Assembly (NCBI GenBank): GCA_964388955.1
Contig: CAYMCO010000030.1
Location: forward strand, 1 to 64,000
Length of the DNA stretch: 64,000 bases
Reading direction: 5' to 3'
DNA from: CAYMCO01 sp964388955
GTDB taxonomy: Bacteria > Chloroflexota > Anaerolineae > Anaerolineales > E44-bin32
In this document: positions 28,030 to 37,323 of the stretch, one piece after another
Layout of the letters: every line of letters begins with the position of its first letter
Numbering within the stretch: position 1 is the first letter of the stretch
Translations under genes and position numbers: made by a program
The notes under the pieces: model-generated
Databases searched by the model: none
What the model saw: the letters and a program-made list of their open reading frames with translations, nothing else
What the model was told of the DNA's origin: nothing

Positions 28030-28460
28030 CGGTCCCTTGTCTCCCTGCAGGCTGGCTACGTGGCCATGAACTGGGCATAAGCCTCGGTCGACGGCTATCG
28101 CCGCTCCCAATGGCCGACGCCCGGCGCGCAGCCCTCGGCCAGACGTGTCCGAATGGCTGTCGCCCGGTCAACGCCAATCGACAATACAATCCCGCAAATC
28201 ATGCCAGTGTAACATTTTGTGCTTGATTTTGTAATGACGGGGATTGAGCAGGCAAACAGCTACCGACAGCAAGTTGGTCGAGGATTGGCTGGATTTCGTC
28301 CAAAGGACACGCCGAGCACCGCCAATTCTGGCACATGACGCCTCCCCAGTTGGGCGCCGGACGCCGAACCAACAGCAAAGCGATCTAGTGCGTAAAGTAT
28401 ACATTAATGGTGTTATATAATGCTTGACATTGCCGGACACAAATGCAATAATGGCGCCAA
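28030..28460. other. Divergent regulatory region, UbiX / XRE-cupin
   Basis: 431 bases with no gene. It contains the strong plus-strand promoter at 28424-28452 and an additional TATAAT at 28416-28421 with no good -35. AT-rich stretches near 28200-28250 may hold the minus-strand ubiX promoter. Confidence 0.4.
28424..28452 (+). promoter_or_regulatory. Strong promoter giving a probably leaderless mRNA
   Basis: TTGACA (28424-28429), a 17-base spacer and AATAAT (28447-28452). The expected start of transcription, about seven bases after the -10, falls at 28459-28461, on the ATG of the XRE-cupin gene at 28461. No ribosome site lies between. The transcript would therefore begin at or next to the start codon. 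Confidence 0.6.
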
Positions 28461-29021
28461 ATGGCTTGTGAAGAAACGCGCGCTGTGGTGGGGACAAGAA
28501 TCCGCCAGTTGAGGCAGGAGGGCGGACTTAGCCAGCGTGAGCTGGCCGATCAATGTGGATTGACAGCCAGTTTCTTGAGCCTCGTGGAGCGGGGCAAGTG
28601 CAATCCGGGCCTCGATTCCCTCCGGCGGATTGCCGAGGCGCTCAATGTTCCTCTTCTCTATTTCATCACCAGGGATAGGGAGGTGGAGCCGGTCGTACGG
28701 AAGAATAACCGCACGCGGCTGACTTTCCCCGGGGAGAAGCTCACCTACGAGTTGCTCATGCCTCGCTTGGGCAATCATCTGGAAATGTTCATGGGCCGCA
28801 GGCAGCCCGGATCTCGCAGCCCCGCGAAGCCCCCACCGCACTCGTCGGATGAATGCATCTTCGTCTTGGAGGGGAGAATGAAGATCGCGCTTGCAGGGAA
28901 GGAATATCATCTGGGCCCTGGTGACAGCGTTCATTTCAACGGTGTGGAGCTGGAGTATATCGAAGCCCTGGGTGACCGTGAACTCTTGTATATTTGCGCT
29001 GTCACGCCTCCGATTCTCTAG
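28461..29021 (+). CDS. XRE-family regulator with cupin sensor domain
   Basis: A 186-residue transcription factor. Residues 10-65 form an XRE helix-turn-helix (IRQLRQEGGLSQRELADQC, then LTASFLSLVERGKCNPGLDS). Residues 110-182 form a cupin beta-barrel (SDECIFVLEGRMKIALAG, LGPGDSVHFNG) that probably binds a small ligand. It precedes the first BMP transporter operon by 140 bases on the same strand and probably controls it. A paralogue with the same architecture lies at 39996-40562. The start lies at the expected transcription start, so no ribosome site is present. Confidence 0.9.
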   Translation: MACEETRAVVGTRIRQLRQEGGLSQRELADQCGLTASFLSLVERGKCNPGLDSLRRIAEALNVPLLYFITRDREVEPVVRKNNRTRLTFPGEKLTYELLMPRLGNHLEMFMGRRQPGSRSPAKPPPHSSDECIFVLEGRMKIALAGKEYHLGPGDSVHFNGVELEYIEALGDRELLYICAVTPPIL

Positions 29022-29161
29022 CATTTGAGGGCTCAATCATCAGGCATGGGGGAGATCCACACGCGGAAGGAGGGCACATCATCGAATCAACCAATAGGGC
29101 CGGGTGGGATCCGCAATCGGATGTAACCATTCACGCTTGAGCATTGTTTCGGAGGATAGAA

Positions 29162-30163
29162 ATGAATCGCAAACCGCTAGCTATTTGCCTGGTACTTCTG
29201 CTCGGAGTATTGTTGATTGCTGGCTGCGCGCCGAGCCAGGGAACGCCCGAGCAACCGACCGAACAAGTTATGAAAGTGGCCATGCTCGCGAACGGGCCGA
29301 TCAACGATGGGGGATGGGTCCAAAGCGGCTATGAAGGCCTCCTGGAGATCCAGGACAAGTACGGAGTCGACATCGCCTATTCGGAGAACGTGGCCGAGCC
29401 GGACCGCATCGATTTGCTCCGCGGTTATGCCGAGCAAGGCTACAATCTGATATTCGGCCATGGATTCGAGTGGGGGGAGCCGCTGCAGACAGTGGCCGCC
29501 GAATTCCCGTATGTCTACTTCGTGCAGATTGGCGGCTACGAAACAAATGGGAGCAACCTGGGAGTCTACGAGAGCACGGAAGCCGGGGAGCTCGGATACA
29601 TGGCGGGTGCCGCCGCCGCACTGCTGACCAAGACCAACAAAGTTGGCCTTGTCGGAGCGGTGGACATCCCTACGATCACGGATGAATTCGCGGCCTTTGA
29701 GCAGGCGCTTGCCGAATACAACCCTGAGGCCACCGTCGTCACTGCGTTTACCGGGAGCTGGGTGGACGTTGAAGGCGCGCACGAAGCTGCACTGGCCCAG
29801 ATCTCATCCGGCATAGATACCATCTGGCCAAACGGAGACGCCGCCAACGTGGGCGTCATCAACGCGGCCGAAGAGGCAGGTGAGGTCATGGTGATCGGCG
29901 CCAGCCGCGATCAGAGCGCACTGGGCCCCAATACGGTGATGACCAGCATCATTTACCCGATTGACCTGCAGATGCTGGCTGCGTTCGAGGCAGTGAAAGA
30001 CGGCACTTTTTCTGGCGAATTCAACATGCTCGAAGGGCCCAGCGTGCAACTGGCGCCCTTCCATGCCTCTGTGCCCCAAGACGTTCGGGACCAATTGAAT
30101 GATATCCTGCACAAGGTGTGGAACGACGAGGTGCAATTCACTCTGCCCGAACACGAGTGGTAA
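29162..30163 (+). CDS. BMP-family nucleoside-binding lipoprotein 1
   Basis: A 333-residue ABC transporter substrate-binding protein of the basic membrane protein (PnrA/NupN-like) family, whose known members bind purine nucleosides. A lipoprotein signal peptide ends in LLIAGC (cysteine near residue 22), followed by a short polar linker. The mature domain shows ANGPINDGGWVQSGYEG, NLIFGHGFEWGEPLQ, GYMAGAAAALLTKTNKVGLVGA and INAAEEAGEVMVIGASRDQ. It anchors outside the membrane and feeds the permeases encoded directly downstream. ATG 29162 follows GGAGGATAG. A perfect 11-bp stem-loop separates it from the permease gene, which may keep its mRNA level higher than the rest of the operon. Confidence 0.93.
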   Translation: MNRKPLAICLVLLLGVLLIAGCAPSQGTPEQPTEQVMKVAMLANGPINDGGWVQSGYEGLLEIQDKYGVDIAYSENVAEPDRIDLLRGYAEQGYNLIFGHGFEWGEPLQTVAAEFPYVYFVQIGGYETNGSNLGVYESTEAGELGYMAGAAAALLTKTNKVGLVGAVDIPTITDEFAAFEQALAEYNPEATVVTAFTGSWVDVEGAHEAALAQISSGIDTIWPNGDAANVGVINAAEEAGEVMVIGASRDQSALGPNTVMTSIIYPIDLQMLAAFEAVKDGTFSGEFNMLEGPSVQLAPFHASVPQDVRDQLNDILHKVWNDEVQFTLPEHEW

Positions 30164-30171
30164 GAAGAGCC

Positions 30172-30213
30172 GGGGAGTTCCGCCGTTGATCCGCCGTGCG
30201 GCCGGAACTCCCC
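30172..30213 (+). promoter_or_regulatory. Intra-operon stem-loop after lipoprotein gene 1
   Basis: GGGGAGTTCCG (30172-30182) and CGGAACTCCCC (30203-30213) make a perfect 11-bp stem with a 20-base loop, starting eight bases after the stop codon. No T-run follows, so it looks like an mRNA-stabilising or partial-termination hairpin rather than a full terminator. Confidence 0.65.
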
Positions 30214-30244
30214 AGGAAATGCTCTCTGATGTGAGCCGAAGCTC

Positions 30245-31339
30245 ATGACGACACTGAAGACCGGAGTCCGACGGTTCGTCGCTTCCCGGCAATTTGTGGG
30301 TCGAGCCTCCAGCATCGGGATGCCCGTTGCCGCGATTGCCCTGTCTTTCTTGATCGGCGCGCTCGTCATCGCATGGTCAGGAAAGGACCCCTTTCAGGCA
30401 TATTATTACCTCTTGCGGGGCGCGTTTGGCGGCCGCCGCGAGATCGCCACCACACTTGTGAAGAGCATCCCTCTGATGCTCACCGGCCTTTCCATCACCA
30501 TCGCCTTTCGTTGCGGAATCTGGAATGTTGGGGCGGAAGGACAACTGCACTTGGGAGCCATCAGTGCGGCGTGGGCGGGTTCGGCGCTCCGTTTGCCGGC
30601 TGCGATCCACATTCCGCTCTCGCTTCTCATCAGCGGGCTTGGTGGCCTTCTGTGGGCGCTGATACCCGCCCTGCTGAAGGTCAAGCGCGGTTTCAACGAA
30701 ATCATCACCACCATACTCTTCAGCTATATCGGCATCTCTTTCACCAGTTACCTCATTGGGGGGCCGCTGCACGGCCCCGGCTGGGCGCGCCAAACGGAGA
30801 CTGTTTCCGAGACCGCCCGACTTCCAATCCTCGTGCGGGGTACCAACCTGAATGCCGGTCTGCTGCTTGCCATCGTCATCGCGATTGCCATGCAGTTTCT
30901 GTTCGAGCGGACGACATTCGGCTACGAGTTGCGCGCCGTCGGCCTTAACAGGAAGGCGGCGCGCGCTGCCGGAATTCGGGTAGGGTGGGTGATTCTCAGC
31001 GTATTTCTCATCAGCGGCGCGTTGTCCGGCCTGGCCGGGGCGGCAGAGCTGCTGGGGTATCAGCACCGTCTGGTGGAGGGCTTCTCCCCGGGATATGGTT
31101 GGGATGGCATGGCGGTTTCATTGCTCGGGGCCATGAATCCGATTGGCACGCTTGCGGCGGCGATCTTCTTCGGCGGGTTGCGCGCTGGCGCTAATTCCAT
31201 GCAGGTTGGGTCCGGGTTGACACTGAGCGTGATCCAGCTCATTCAAGGACTGGCGATCGTGTTTACTTTGGCCGGGACGGTCGTCAGGCTATATTCTCCG
31301 CGTTCAGAGCTTGCGACGAGTGAGGCCAATGCCAATTGA
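30245..31339 (+). CDS. BMP-type ABC transporter permease 1A (NupP-like)
   Basis: A 364-residue inner-membrane permease of the branched-chain/ribose type (BPD_transp_2), as used by nucleoside importers. About eight to nine hydrophobic helices are visible. Family stretches are FRCGIWNVGAEGQLHLGAI near residue 90, LLKVKRGFNEIITTILFSYI near 145, and AARAAGIRVGWVILSVFLISGALSGLAGAAELLG near 240-270 (part quoted). It pairs with the second permease, which it overlaps by 11 bases, and with the ATPase after that. ATG 30245 is used; it lies 32 bases after the stem-loop. Confidence 0.92.
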   Translation: MTTLKTGVRRFVASRQFVGRASSIGMPVAAIALSFLIGALVIAWSGKDPFQAYYYLLRGAFGGRREIATTLVKSIPLMLTGLSITIAFRCGIWNVGAEGQLHLGAISAAWAGSALRLPAAIHIPLSLLISGLGGLLWALIPALLKVKRGFNEIITTILFSYIGISFTSYLIGGPLHGPGWARQTETVSETARLPILVRGTNLNAGLLLAIVIAIAMQFLFERTTFGYELRAVGLNRKAARAAGIRVGWVILSVFLISGALSGLAGAAELLGYQHRLVEGFSPGYGWDGMAVSLLGAMNPIGTLAAAIFFGGLRAGANSMQVGSGLTLSVIQLIQGLAIVFTLAGTVVRLYSPRSELATSEANAN

Positions 31340-32261
31340 CCTGCTTCTATCGACAGACTTCCTCGTGGCTGCCATTCGCATGACCACGCCCCTGCTTTTT
31401 GTGGCCCTGGGCGGATTATTCTCCGAGAAGTCGGGCGTTTTCGCTTTGGGCCTGGAGGGCATGATGCTGACCGGTTGCTTGGCGGGCTTCATGGGCTCGT
31501 ACCTCTCCGGGAGCCCCTGGATCGGGCTGCTGATCGCGATTCTGGCCGGTGCGATGATCGGCGCGCTGTACGCGCTCGTATCCGTCACACTCGGGGCGGA
31601 TCAGATTATCGCCACTCTGGCGATCAATCTACTCTGCATTGGCTTCACGGGCACGGTATTCCGCGGGTATTTCGGGACCACCACGAGCCAGCTCCCCGCG
31701 CCAAAACTTGGAGAGATTCACATTCCGGGATTGAGTGAGGTGCCAGTTCTCGGACCTGTCCTCTTCAGCCACATTCCGGTTGTCTATGTAGTCTTTGCGC
31801 TCGTCCCCATAATTCATTTCATTTTCACCAGGACGACCTGGGGCCTAAAGATACGAGCGGTTGGCGAGAAGCCCATCGCCGCTGATTCTCTGGGGGTCGC
31901 GGTGAACCGCATTCGGTTTTCGAGTGTGGTCATCAGCGGTGCGCTTGCGGGGCTGGGTGGGGCAGCGCTGTCGATTGGTTACTTGAATACGTTCCTGGAG
32001 GGCATGAGTGCAGGCAGGGGGTATCTGGCATTCTCGGCGATCATGTTCGGGAATTGGACGCCGGTCGGCACGATGATCGCGTGCCTCATTTTCGGCAGCG
32101 CATACGCTTTTCAAGTCAGGTTGCAGGCGTTCGGTGTGCCCCTGCCCTTCCAGTTCTTGAACATGCTTCCCTACGTTGTAACCTTGATCGCGCTGTTCGG
32201 GATCCGCAGTTCCCGCTCGCCCGCCAACATCGGCTGGGCCTACTGTAAGGAAGCAAAATGA
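31329..32261 (+). CDS. BMP-type ABC transporter permease 1B (NupQ-like)
   Basis: A 310-residue permease with about eight hydrophobic helices. The family hallmark GVFALGLEGMMLTGCLAGF lies near residue 38, followed by LGADQIIATLAINLLCIGFTG (part quoted) and the C-terminal AGRGYLAFSAIMFGNWTPVG. It forms the heterodimeric channel with permease 1A. ATG 31329 is preferred to the frame start at 31311 because the membrane segment begins directly after it. Its start overlaps the end of the upstream gene, and its stop overlaps the ATPase start (ATGA), so all three are translationally coupled. Confidence 0.92.
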   Translation: MPIDLLLSTDFLVAAIRMTTPLLFVALGGLFSEKSGVFALGLEGMMLTGCLAGFMGSYLSGSPWIGLLIAILAGAMIGALYALVSVTLGADQIIATLAINLLCIGFTGTVFRGYFGTTTSQLPAPKLGEIHIPGLSEVPVLGPVLFSHIPVVYVVFALVPIIHFIFTRTTWGLKIRAVGEKPIAADSLGVAVNRIRFSSVVISGALAGLGGAALSIGYLNTFLEGMSAGRGYLAFSAIMFGNWTPVGTMIACLIFGSAYAFQVRLQAFGVPLPFQFLNMLPYVVTLIALFGIRSSRSPANIGWAYCKEAK

Positions 32262-33859
32262 CTTCCCGGGAACCTGCAGGGCGGGGTGCCGGAATGTCTC
32301 AGGAAGGCTCAGCGGTGCATATGGAGGGCATCGTCAAGCGTTTCCCCGGGGGCGTCGTGGCCAACGACCACGTAACGATCGCATTCGCCAGGGGTGAAAT
32401 CCACGCGCTGCTGGGCGAAAACGGCGCCGGCAAGACTACCCTGATGAACATTCTTTATGGTCTTTACAGGCCGGATGAGGGCAGAATCGGCGTATACGGC
32501 CAAGAGGTGGAAATCCCTTCCAGCCGCAAAGCGATTGAGTTGGGCATCGGCATGGTGCACCAGAATTTCATGCTGGTGAATCCCTTCACCGTGGTCGAGA
32601 ACGTGCTGCTCGGATTGCCGGGTGTTCACCGCATACTCTTGGATACTCGCCGCGCCCGACGACGTGTCGAATCGGTAACGGAGGATTACGATCTGACCGT
32701 CAATCCGGATGCCAAAGTTGTGGATCTCTCCGTGGGTGAGCAACAGCGGGTGGAGATCATCAAGGCGCTCTATCGCGGCGCGCGTATCCTGATCCTCGAC
32801 GAGCCGACCTCCGTGCTGACGCCGAAAGAAACCGAGCAGTTATTCACGAATTTGAAGAATCTGAAGAACAGCGAGCATACGATCATCTTCATATCCCACA
32901 AGCTAGACGAAGTCATGGCAATTACAGATCGAATCAGCGTGCTTCGCGATGGCAAGGTGGTGGGAACTTTGCCAACCCGGGAGGCGGATAAGACCTCTCT
33001 GGCGAAGATGATGGTCGGCAGAGAGGTGTTGTTCCGGCTGAACCGTGACGCGATACCGCCCGGCCCTGCGCTGGTCGAGTTGGAGGACCTGCGGGTGAAC
33101 GATGATCGAGGTCTGCCGGCGGTGCGGGGTTTGAATTTGGAGATCCACGCTGGCGAGATCCTGGGGATCGCCGGGGTGGACGGCAACGGCCAGCGCGAGC
33201 TGGCCGAGGCAATCTACGGTTTGCGACCGGCCGAGAGCGGGACAATCCGGATCAAGGGGGAGGACAGCGGGAAGCTCGGACCCGTCGAACTGATCCCTCT
33301 GGGGGTCACATTCATCTCCGACGATAAGCTCGGCGAAGGTCTGGTCGGGGATTTCAGCGTGGCGGAAAATCTCGCATTGCGCGAGCATAAGAAGCGCCCT
33401 TTCAGCTCTCGCGGGTTGCTCAACTTGAAATCGATAAGGGACAGGGCGGATCAGCTTGGCGGAGAATATGGCATCCGGGCCGGGAGCATGGAAGCACCTG
33501 TCAAGCTTCTCTCCGGGGGAAATCAGCAGAAGGTGATCCTGGCGCGAGAACTCGCCGGGAAGCCAGACGTGATCATTGCCTCTCAACCCACAAGGGGTCT
33601 CGACATAGGGGCTGCGGAATTCGTCAAGCGGCAGCTCTTGCGACAGCGAGCAAGGGGCTCAGCCATATTGTTCGTGTCCGCCGATCTTGAGGACGTCATC
33701 TCTATCAGCGACAGGATCGCCGTGATTTATGAGGGCCGCATCACGGGCATAATAGACGGGCCGGATTTTGATCGTGAGGAAATCGGTCTGCTCATGGCGG
33801 GCGCCGGGCAGGATGAAAGCCGGGCAAGGGCCGGCTCTCATTGTGGAGACTTGGCGTAG
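32258..33859 (+). CDS. BMP-type ABC transporter ATPase 1 (two NBDs)
   Basis: A 533-residue double ATP-binding protein of the nucleoside/ribose-type importers. The first domain has Walker A LLGENGAGKTTLMN (near residue 52), signature LSVGEQQRVEI and Walker B LILDEPTSVLTP. The second is the usual degenerate copy, with GVDGNGQREL in place of a normal P-loop, LLSGGNQQKVILARELAG and SQPTRGLDIGA. ATPase activity is expected mainly from the first half. ATG 32258 overlaps the preceding stop; ATG 32294 or 32321 are possible alternatives because homology starts near HMEGIVKRFPG. It closes the four-gene operon. Confidence 0.93.
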   Translation: MTSREPAGRGAGMSQEGSAVHMEGIVKRFPGGVVANDHVTIAFARGEIHALLGENGAGKTTLMNILYGLYRPDEGRIGVYGQEVEIPSSRKAIELGIGMVHQNFMLVNPFTVVENVLLGLPGVHRILLDTRRARRRVESVTEDYDLTVNPDAKVVDLSVGEQQRVEIIKALYRGARILILDEPTSVLTPKETEQLFTNLKNLKNSEHTIIFISHKLDEVMAITDRISVLRDGKVVGTLPTREADKTSLAKMMVGREVLFRLNRDAIPPGPALVELEDLRVNDDRGLPAVRGLNLEIHAGEILGIAGVDGNGQRELAEAIYGLRPAESGTIRIKGEDSGKLGPVELIPLGVTFISDDKLGEGLVGDFSVAENLALREHKKRPFSSRGLLNLKSIRDRADQLGGEYGIRAGSMEAPVKLLSGGNQQKVILARELAGKPDVIIASQPTRGLDIGAAEFVKRQLLRQRARGSAILFVSADLEDVISISDRIAVIYEGRITGIIDGPDFDREEIGLLMAGAGQDESRARAGSHCGDLA

Positions 33860-34128
33860 GTGGAAGATCAAGCGATTCCGCCCTGGGAGCAACGCCCATT
33901 ATCCAGAGGCCGTCGGGAGGCGCCGGTCACGCGCAGCGTTATGCGCTCGAGTTTCGTGACCACCTGTTGGATGCGCTGGGGCTGAAGGAGGGGCGCCAAC
34001 CCTTTTCTGGTTTGAGGCCTGGCGGAGCCAGGGGGAATTTGACCGAGAGCAAGATGTGCCTGGTTTCTTGACTCCGGCGTTGGAGATGGACATTGGCACG
34101 TGGCGAAGCCACTGAGGCGACTTGCACA

Positions 34129-35508
34129 ATGGGTGACATCCATGATCTGCGTTCTTATCTCTCGGTTCTACGCCAGAAAAATGAACTGATGGTCATTGAC
34201 AAGCGCGTGGCACTTGTTCACGAGCTTGCCGGCATCCTGAAGGCCGTCGAGGGCAGGAGTGGCCCTGCGGTTGTCTTCTCTGATGTCGGGCTGCCGCCGT
34301 GGAGGGTGCTCGGCGGTCTACTGGCGACAAACAAGCGCATTGCGATTGCGCTGGACTGCCGGCCGGAGGAAGTGAGTGCGCTTCTGGATGAAGCCTTGAT
34401 GAATCCCCTGTCTGCGGCCCAGGTTGAGAAGCCCAAATGGGCGGAACACGTGGTGCGGGAAGAGGTAGATATTACCCGGCTTCCGATACCGACGCACAGC
34501 CTGGGAGATGCGGGCCCCTTCCTGACGGGCGGGGTGGTTTTTGCCAAGGATCCTGTAGGGGGCAGGGGCAACCTGTCCTTCCACCGCGCCCAGGTCAAGG
34601 GGCCAACCACGCTTGGCTTGATGGTCAATGAGTGGCGCCATTTCAATAGATTCCTGCGAGCGGCGGAGGAGATTGGCCAGCCGCTGGAGGTGGCTATCTG
34701 CGTGGGACTCGATCCGGCGATCCTCATTGCCGCCGGGCTGAGGACGCCTCACGATGAGATCGAGATCGCGGGTGCGATACGGCGCACGCCGATCCCGTTG
34801 TCCAGTTGCTATACAGTTGATTTACATGTCCCGGCGGAAGCCGAATTGGTCATCGAGGGAAGGATCCCCGTCGGCCGCAGAGAGGCGGAGGGTCCGCTGG
34901 CCGAATTCACCGGTCACTATGGAACCGCCTGGGACAGCCCGGTGGTCGAAGTCACCGCGATCTGCCATCGCAAGGATCCAATCTATCACACCATCGTCCC
35001 TGGATGTTTTGAGCACTTGAACCTGGGCAACGTCCTTGCCAGGGAGGGGTTGCTGCATCGTTTCGTCGAGCATGTTTCGGGCGATGTACGGGCAGTGCAT
35101 ATTCCTCCCTATGGTGCGGGCTTCCTGACCGTAGTTGCCCTGGAGAAGGAGAACCCCGGTCAGCCGCGAAATGTCGGGCTCGCGGCATTGGCAGCTCATG
35201 TGAACTTCAAGGTGTGCCTCGTCGTCGACCCGGACGTGGATATCCACAGCGCGAGCGACATTCTATGGGCACTTTCGACGCGTGTGGATTGGGCTGAGGA
35301 TGTCCTTATTCTGCCAGGGTGCCAGGGGCACGAACTGGATCCCACCAGTGATATCAGAGGCGTTCAATCAAAGATCATCATCGATGCCACCTTGGACAAG
35401 GGACGGCGTGATTATGAGGCGCGGGCTGAATTCCTTGAAGTCGATCTTGACCAATTCCTGGATATCCAGTCCGGCTGGAACGGGGAAATCGGGGATGAAG
35501 ATGGCTGA
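34129..35508 (+). CDS. UbiD-family prenylated-FMN decarboxylase
   Basis: A 459-residue UbiD homologue. It opens with IHDLRSYLSVLRQKNEL, typical of the family. It carries RGNLSFHRAQVKGPTTLGL (prFMN-binding region with the catalytic Arg) and the motif EGPLAEFTGHYG, which holds two Glu of the Glu-Arg-Glu catalytic set. The end has the usual LILPGCQGHELDPTS. Such enzymes reversibly decarboxylate aromatic, heteroaromatic or unsaturated acids. The cofactor would come from UbiX at 27487. It stands first in a run with an amidohydrolase whose start overlaps its end. ATG 34129 is preferred to TTG 34093 because homology begins there. Substrate unknown; the context suggests a nucleobase-derived or heteroaromatic carboxylate. 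Confidence 0.9.
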   Translation: MGDIHDLRSYLSVLRQKNELMVIDKRVALVHELAGILKAVEGRSGPAVVFSDVGLPPWRVLGGLLATNKRIAIALDCRPEEVSALLDEALMNPLSAAQVEKPKWAEHVVREEVDITRLPIPTHSLGDAGPFLTGGVVFAKDPVGGRGNLSFHRAQVKGPTTLGLMVNEWRHFNRFLRAAEEIGQPLEVAICVGLDPAILIAAGLRTPHDEIEIAGAIRRTPIPLSSCYTVDLHVPAEAELVIEGRIPVGRREAEGPLAEFTGHYGTAWDSPVVEVTAICHRKDPIYHTIVPGCFEHLNLGNVLAREGLLHRFVEHVSGDVRAVHIPPYGAGFLTVVALEKENPGQPRNVGLAALAAHVNFKVCLVVDPDVDIHSASDILWALSTRVDWAEDVLILPGCQGHELDPTSDIRGVQSKIIIDATLDKGRRDYEARAEFLEVDLDQFLDIQSGWNGEIGDEDG

Positions 35509-37117
35509 GCAGCCTGGAAGCGCTTTGGCTTCGGATTTGATCCTGCATGGCGGGAATTTCATCACCCTCAGCCCGTCGCAGCCCCGGGCACAGGCAGTGG
35601 CCATCTCCCGGGGAGTCTTCCTCGCGGTTGGAAGCGACGCCGAGATCATCCCTTTGGTGGACGAAAAGACCCGGACCCTGGACCTGCAAGGCTTGACTGT
35701 GGTGCCCGGTTTCAACGACGCCCACTGCCACCCCACCAATTTTGCAGGCGGCTTTTTGGATCTATCGTCGGCGGCTTCGATCCAGGAGATCCAACATCAC
35801 ATTGCGGCAGCTTTGCCAGGTGTGGCGCCCGACGGATGGCTTGTTGGCGGGGGTTGGCATGAAGGCAAGTTGGCCGAAGGGCGGGCGCCGACCAGGTGGG
35901 ATATCGACCAAGTCGCACCGAGGACGCCGGTCGTCTTGTTCCGTATGGGTTATCACTCCCTACTGGCAAACACAGAGGCCATGATCCGCTCGAAGCTGGA
36001 CAAGGCAAGTGAACCCGCCGCTTCCGGCAAGGTTGAGCGGCGGGAGACAGACAACGAGCCCACAGGGGTCTTCGTCGAGCCGGGCGCCATGGATCTGGTC
36101 TGGGACCATATCCCTCCGCCACCCATCGGAGACCGATGCCTGGAAATGGGCGAGGAACTCACCAGGTTGGCTGGGCTGGGCTTGACCAGCTTGACCAGCT
36201 CCAAGCTGCGCGTGCATGAAATGCGGGCCTATCAATTGCTGTACGAGGGCTATGAAGGACCGTTGCCTCGGCTGAATATGGAGCCGTGGGCCCACTGGCG
36301 AGGCTCTGTGGCAGCGCTGGAAGATTTCATCCGTAGCCAGTGTGTCCGTTCGCCATTCGGACGGAGCGACATTCGCTTGGGCGCCCTAAAACTGTTCGTC
36401 GACGGCGAAGAGAGCGCCGGCACCGCCCTCTTGTATACCGATGGCCCAGGCACGGAGACTACCGGTCTGCTGATGACATCGGAATGTGACTTGAAAGCGG
36501 TTGTACTCGCCGCGCAGCAGGAAGGTTGGGATGTGGCCATGCATGCCATCGGGGATGCGGCAGTCGACCTCGCTCTCGATGCCATCGAAGAGGCCGTTGC
36601 GAAGGAGCCAGGGGAAGAACCACGGCACGCAATCATCCATGCCTGCTTTTGCACGCCGCGGGCGATGGAACGCATGGCGCGGCTTGGCGTGATTGCAGTT
36701 GTACAACCCAATTTCGTCTGGCTCGAAGGAGACGAGCTGGGCACGCACGTGGGTGCGCAACGGGTGAACGACTACATTCCGTTGCGAAGCATGATCGACG
36801 CTGGCGTGCATGTTGCGTTCAGCTCGGACAACCTTCCCTACGGCCCGCTGGTGGGGATAGGCAGCGCGGTCTCCAGGCGCACCCCGTCCGGAAGGGTCAT
36901 CAACGAGGGCCAGGGGCTCACGATCGAAGCGGCGCTGCGCTGCTATACGATTGAGGGGGCGTATCGGACCCATGAGGAGGGAAATAAAGGCGTCATCCAG
37001 CCCGGCCATTTGGCCGATATGGCGGTGCTTTCGTGTGATCCCGCAACGGCAAATCCCGACGCGATCGCTGAGATCGAAGTCCTTCACGTGTATGTGGGCG
37101 GTGAACGGGTATGCTGA
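35501..37117 (+). CDS. YtcJ-like amidohydrolase
   Basis: A 538-residue amidohydrolase of the YtcJ (COG1574) type. An N-terminal beta-sandwich starts at LILHGGNFITL. The metal-binding NDAHCHPTNF lies near residue 70, with HAIGDAAVDLALD and AIIHACFCTP in the barrel and SSDNLPYGPLVGI near the C-terminus. These enzymes hydrolyse C-N bonds in amides, formamides or cyclic ureas; the substrate cannot be predicted. The start overlaps the end of ubiD by eight bases (ATG 35501; an ATG at 35495 is also possible), which links the pair functionally. Confidence 0.88.
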   Translation: MAEQPGSALASDLILHGGNFITLSPSQPRAQAVAISRGVFLAVGSDAEIIPLVDEKTRTLDLQGLTVVPGFNDAHCHPTNFAGGFLDLSSAASIQEIQHHIAAALPGVAPDGWLVGGGWHEGKLAEGRAPTRWDIDQVAPRTPVVLFRMGYHSLLANTEAMIRSKLDKASEPAASGKVERRETDNEPTGVFVEPGAMDLVWDHIPPPPIGDRCLEMGEELTRLAGLGLTSLTSSKLRVHEMRAYQLLYEGYEGPLPRLNMEPWAHWRGSVAALEDFIRSQCVRSPFGRSDIRLGALKLFVDGEESAGTALLYTDGPGTETTGLLMTSECDLKAVVLAAQQEGWDVAMHAIGDAAVDLALDAIEEAVAKEPGEEPRHAIIHACFCTPRAMERMARLGVIAVVQPNFVWLEGDELGTHVGAQRVNDYIPLRSMIDAGVHVAFSSDNLPYGPLVGIGSAVSRRTPSGRVINEGQGLTIEAALRCYTIEGAYRTHEEGNKGVIQPGHLADMAVLSCDPATANPDAIAEIEVLHVYVGGERVC

Positions 37118-37323
37118 CGCCAGCGGCGTCGGTCTCGGAAGGGGAACGCATCAGCGTAGAGTGGCAATGCTCCCTATGTTCGCCGTCAGTTGCTTGTGCT
37201 CATCGATGGCGTGATGACCGCAAGTAAGGGGAAGAGGCCGCCACTCATTGTCGAGCGGGCTTATGCGATCCCCCAGTGATATCCTATGGGGACTCTGAAC
37301 GTCTCTCCGGTGACCGATCTGCA

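Noticed and set aside
28381..28460. Purine riboswitch before importer 1
   Set aside because: TATATAAT-like sequences recall the motif, but the conserved junction and paired loops are absent.
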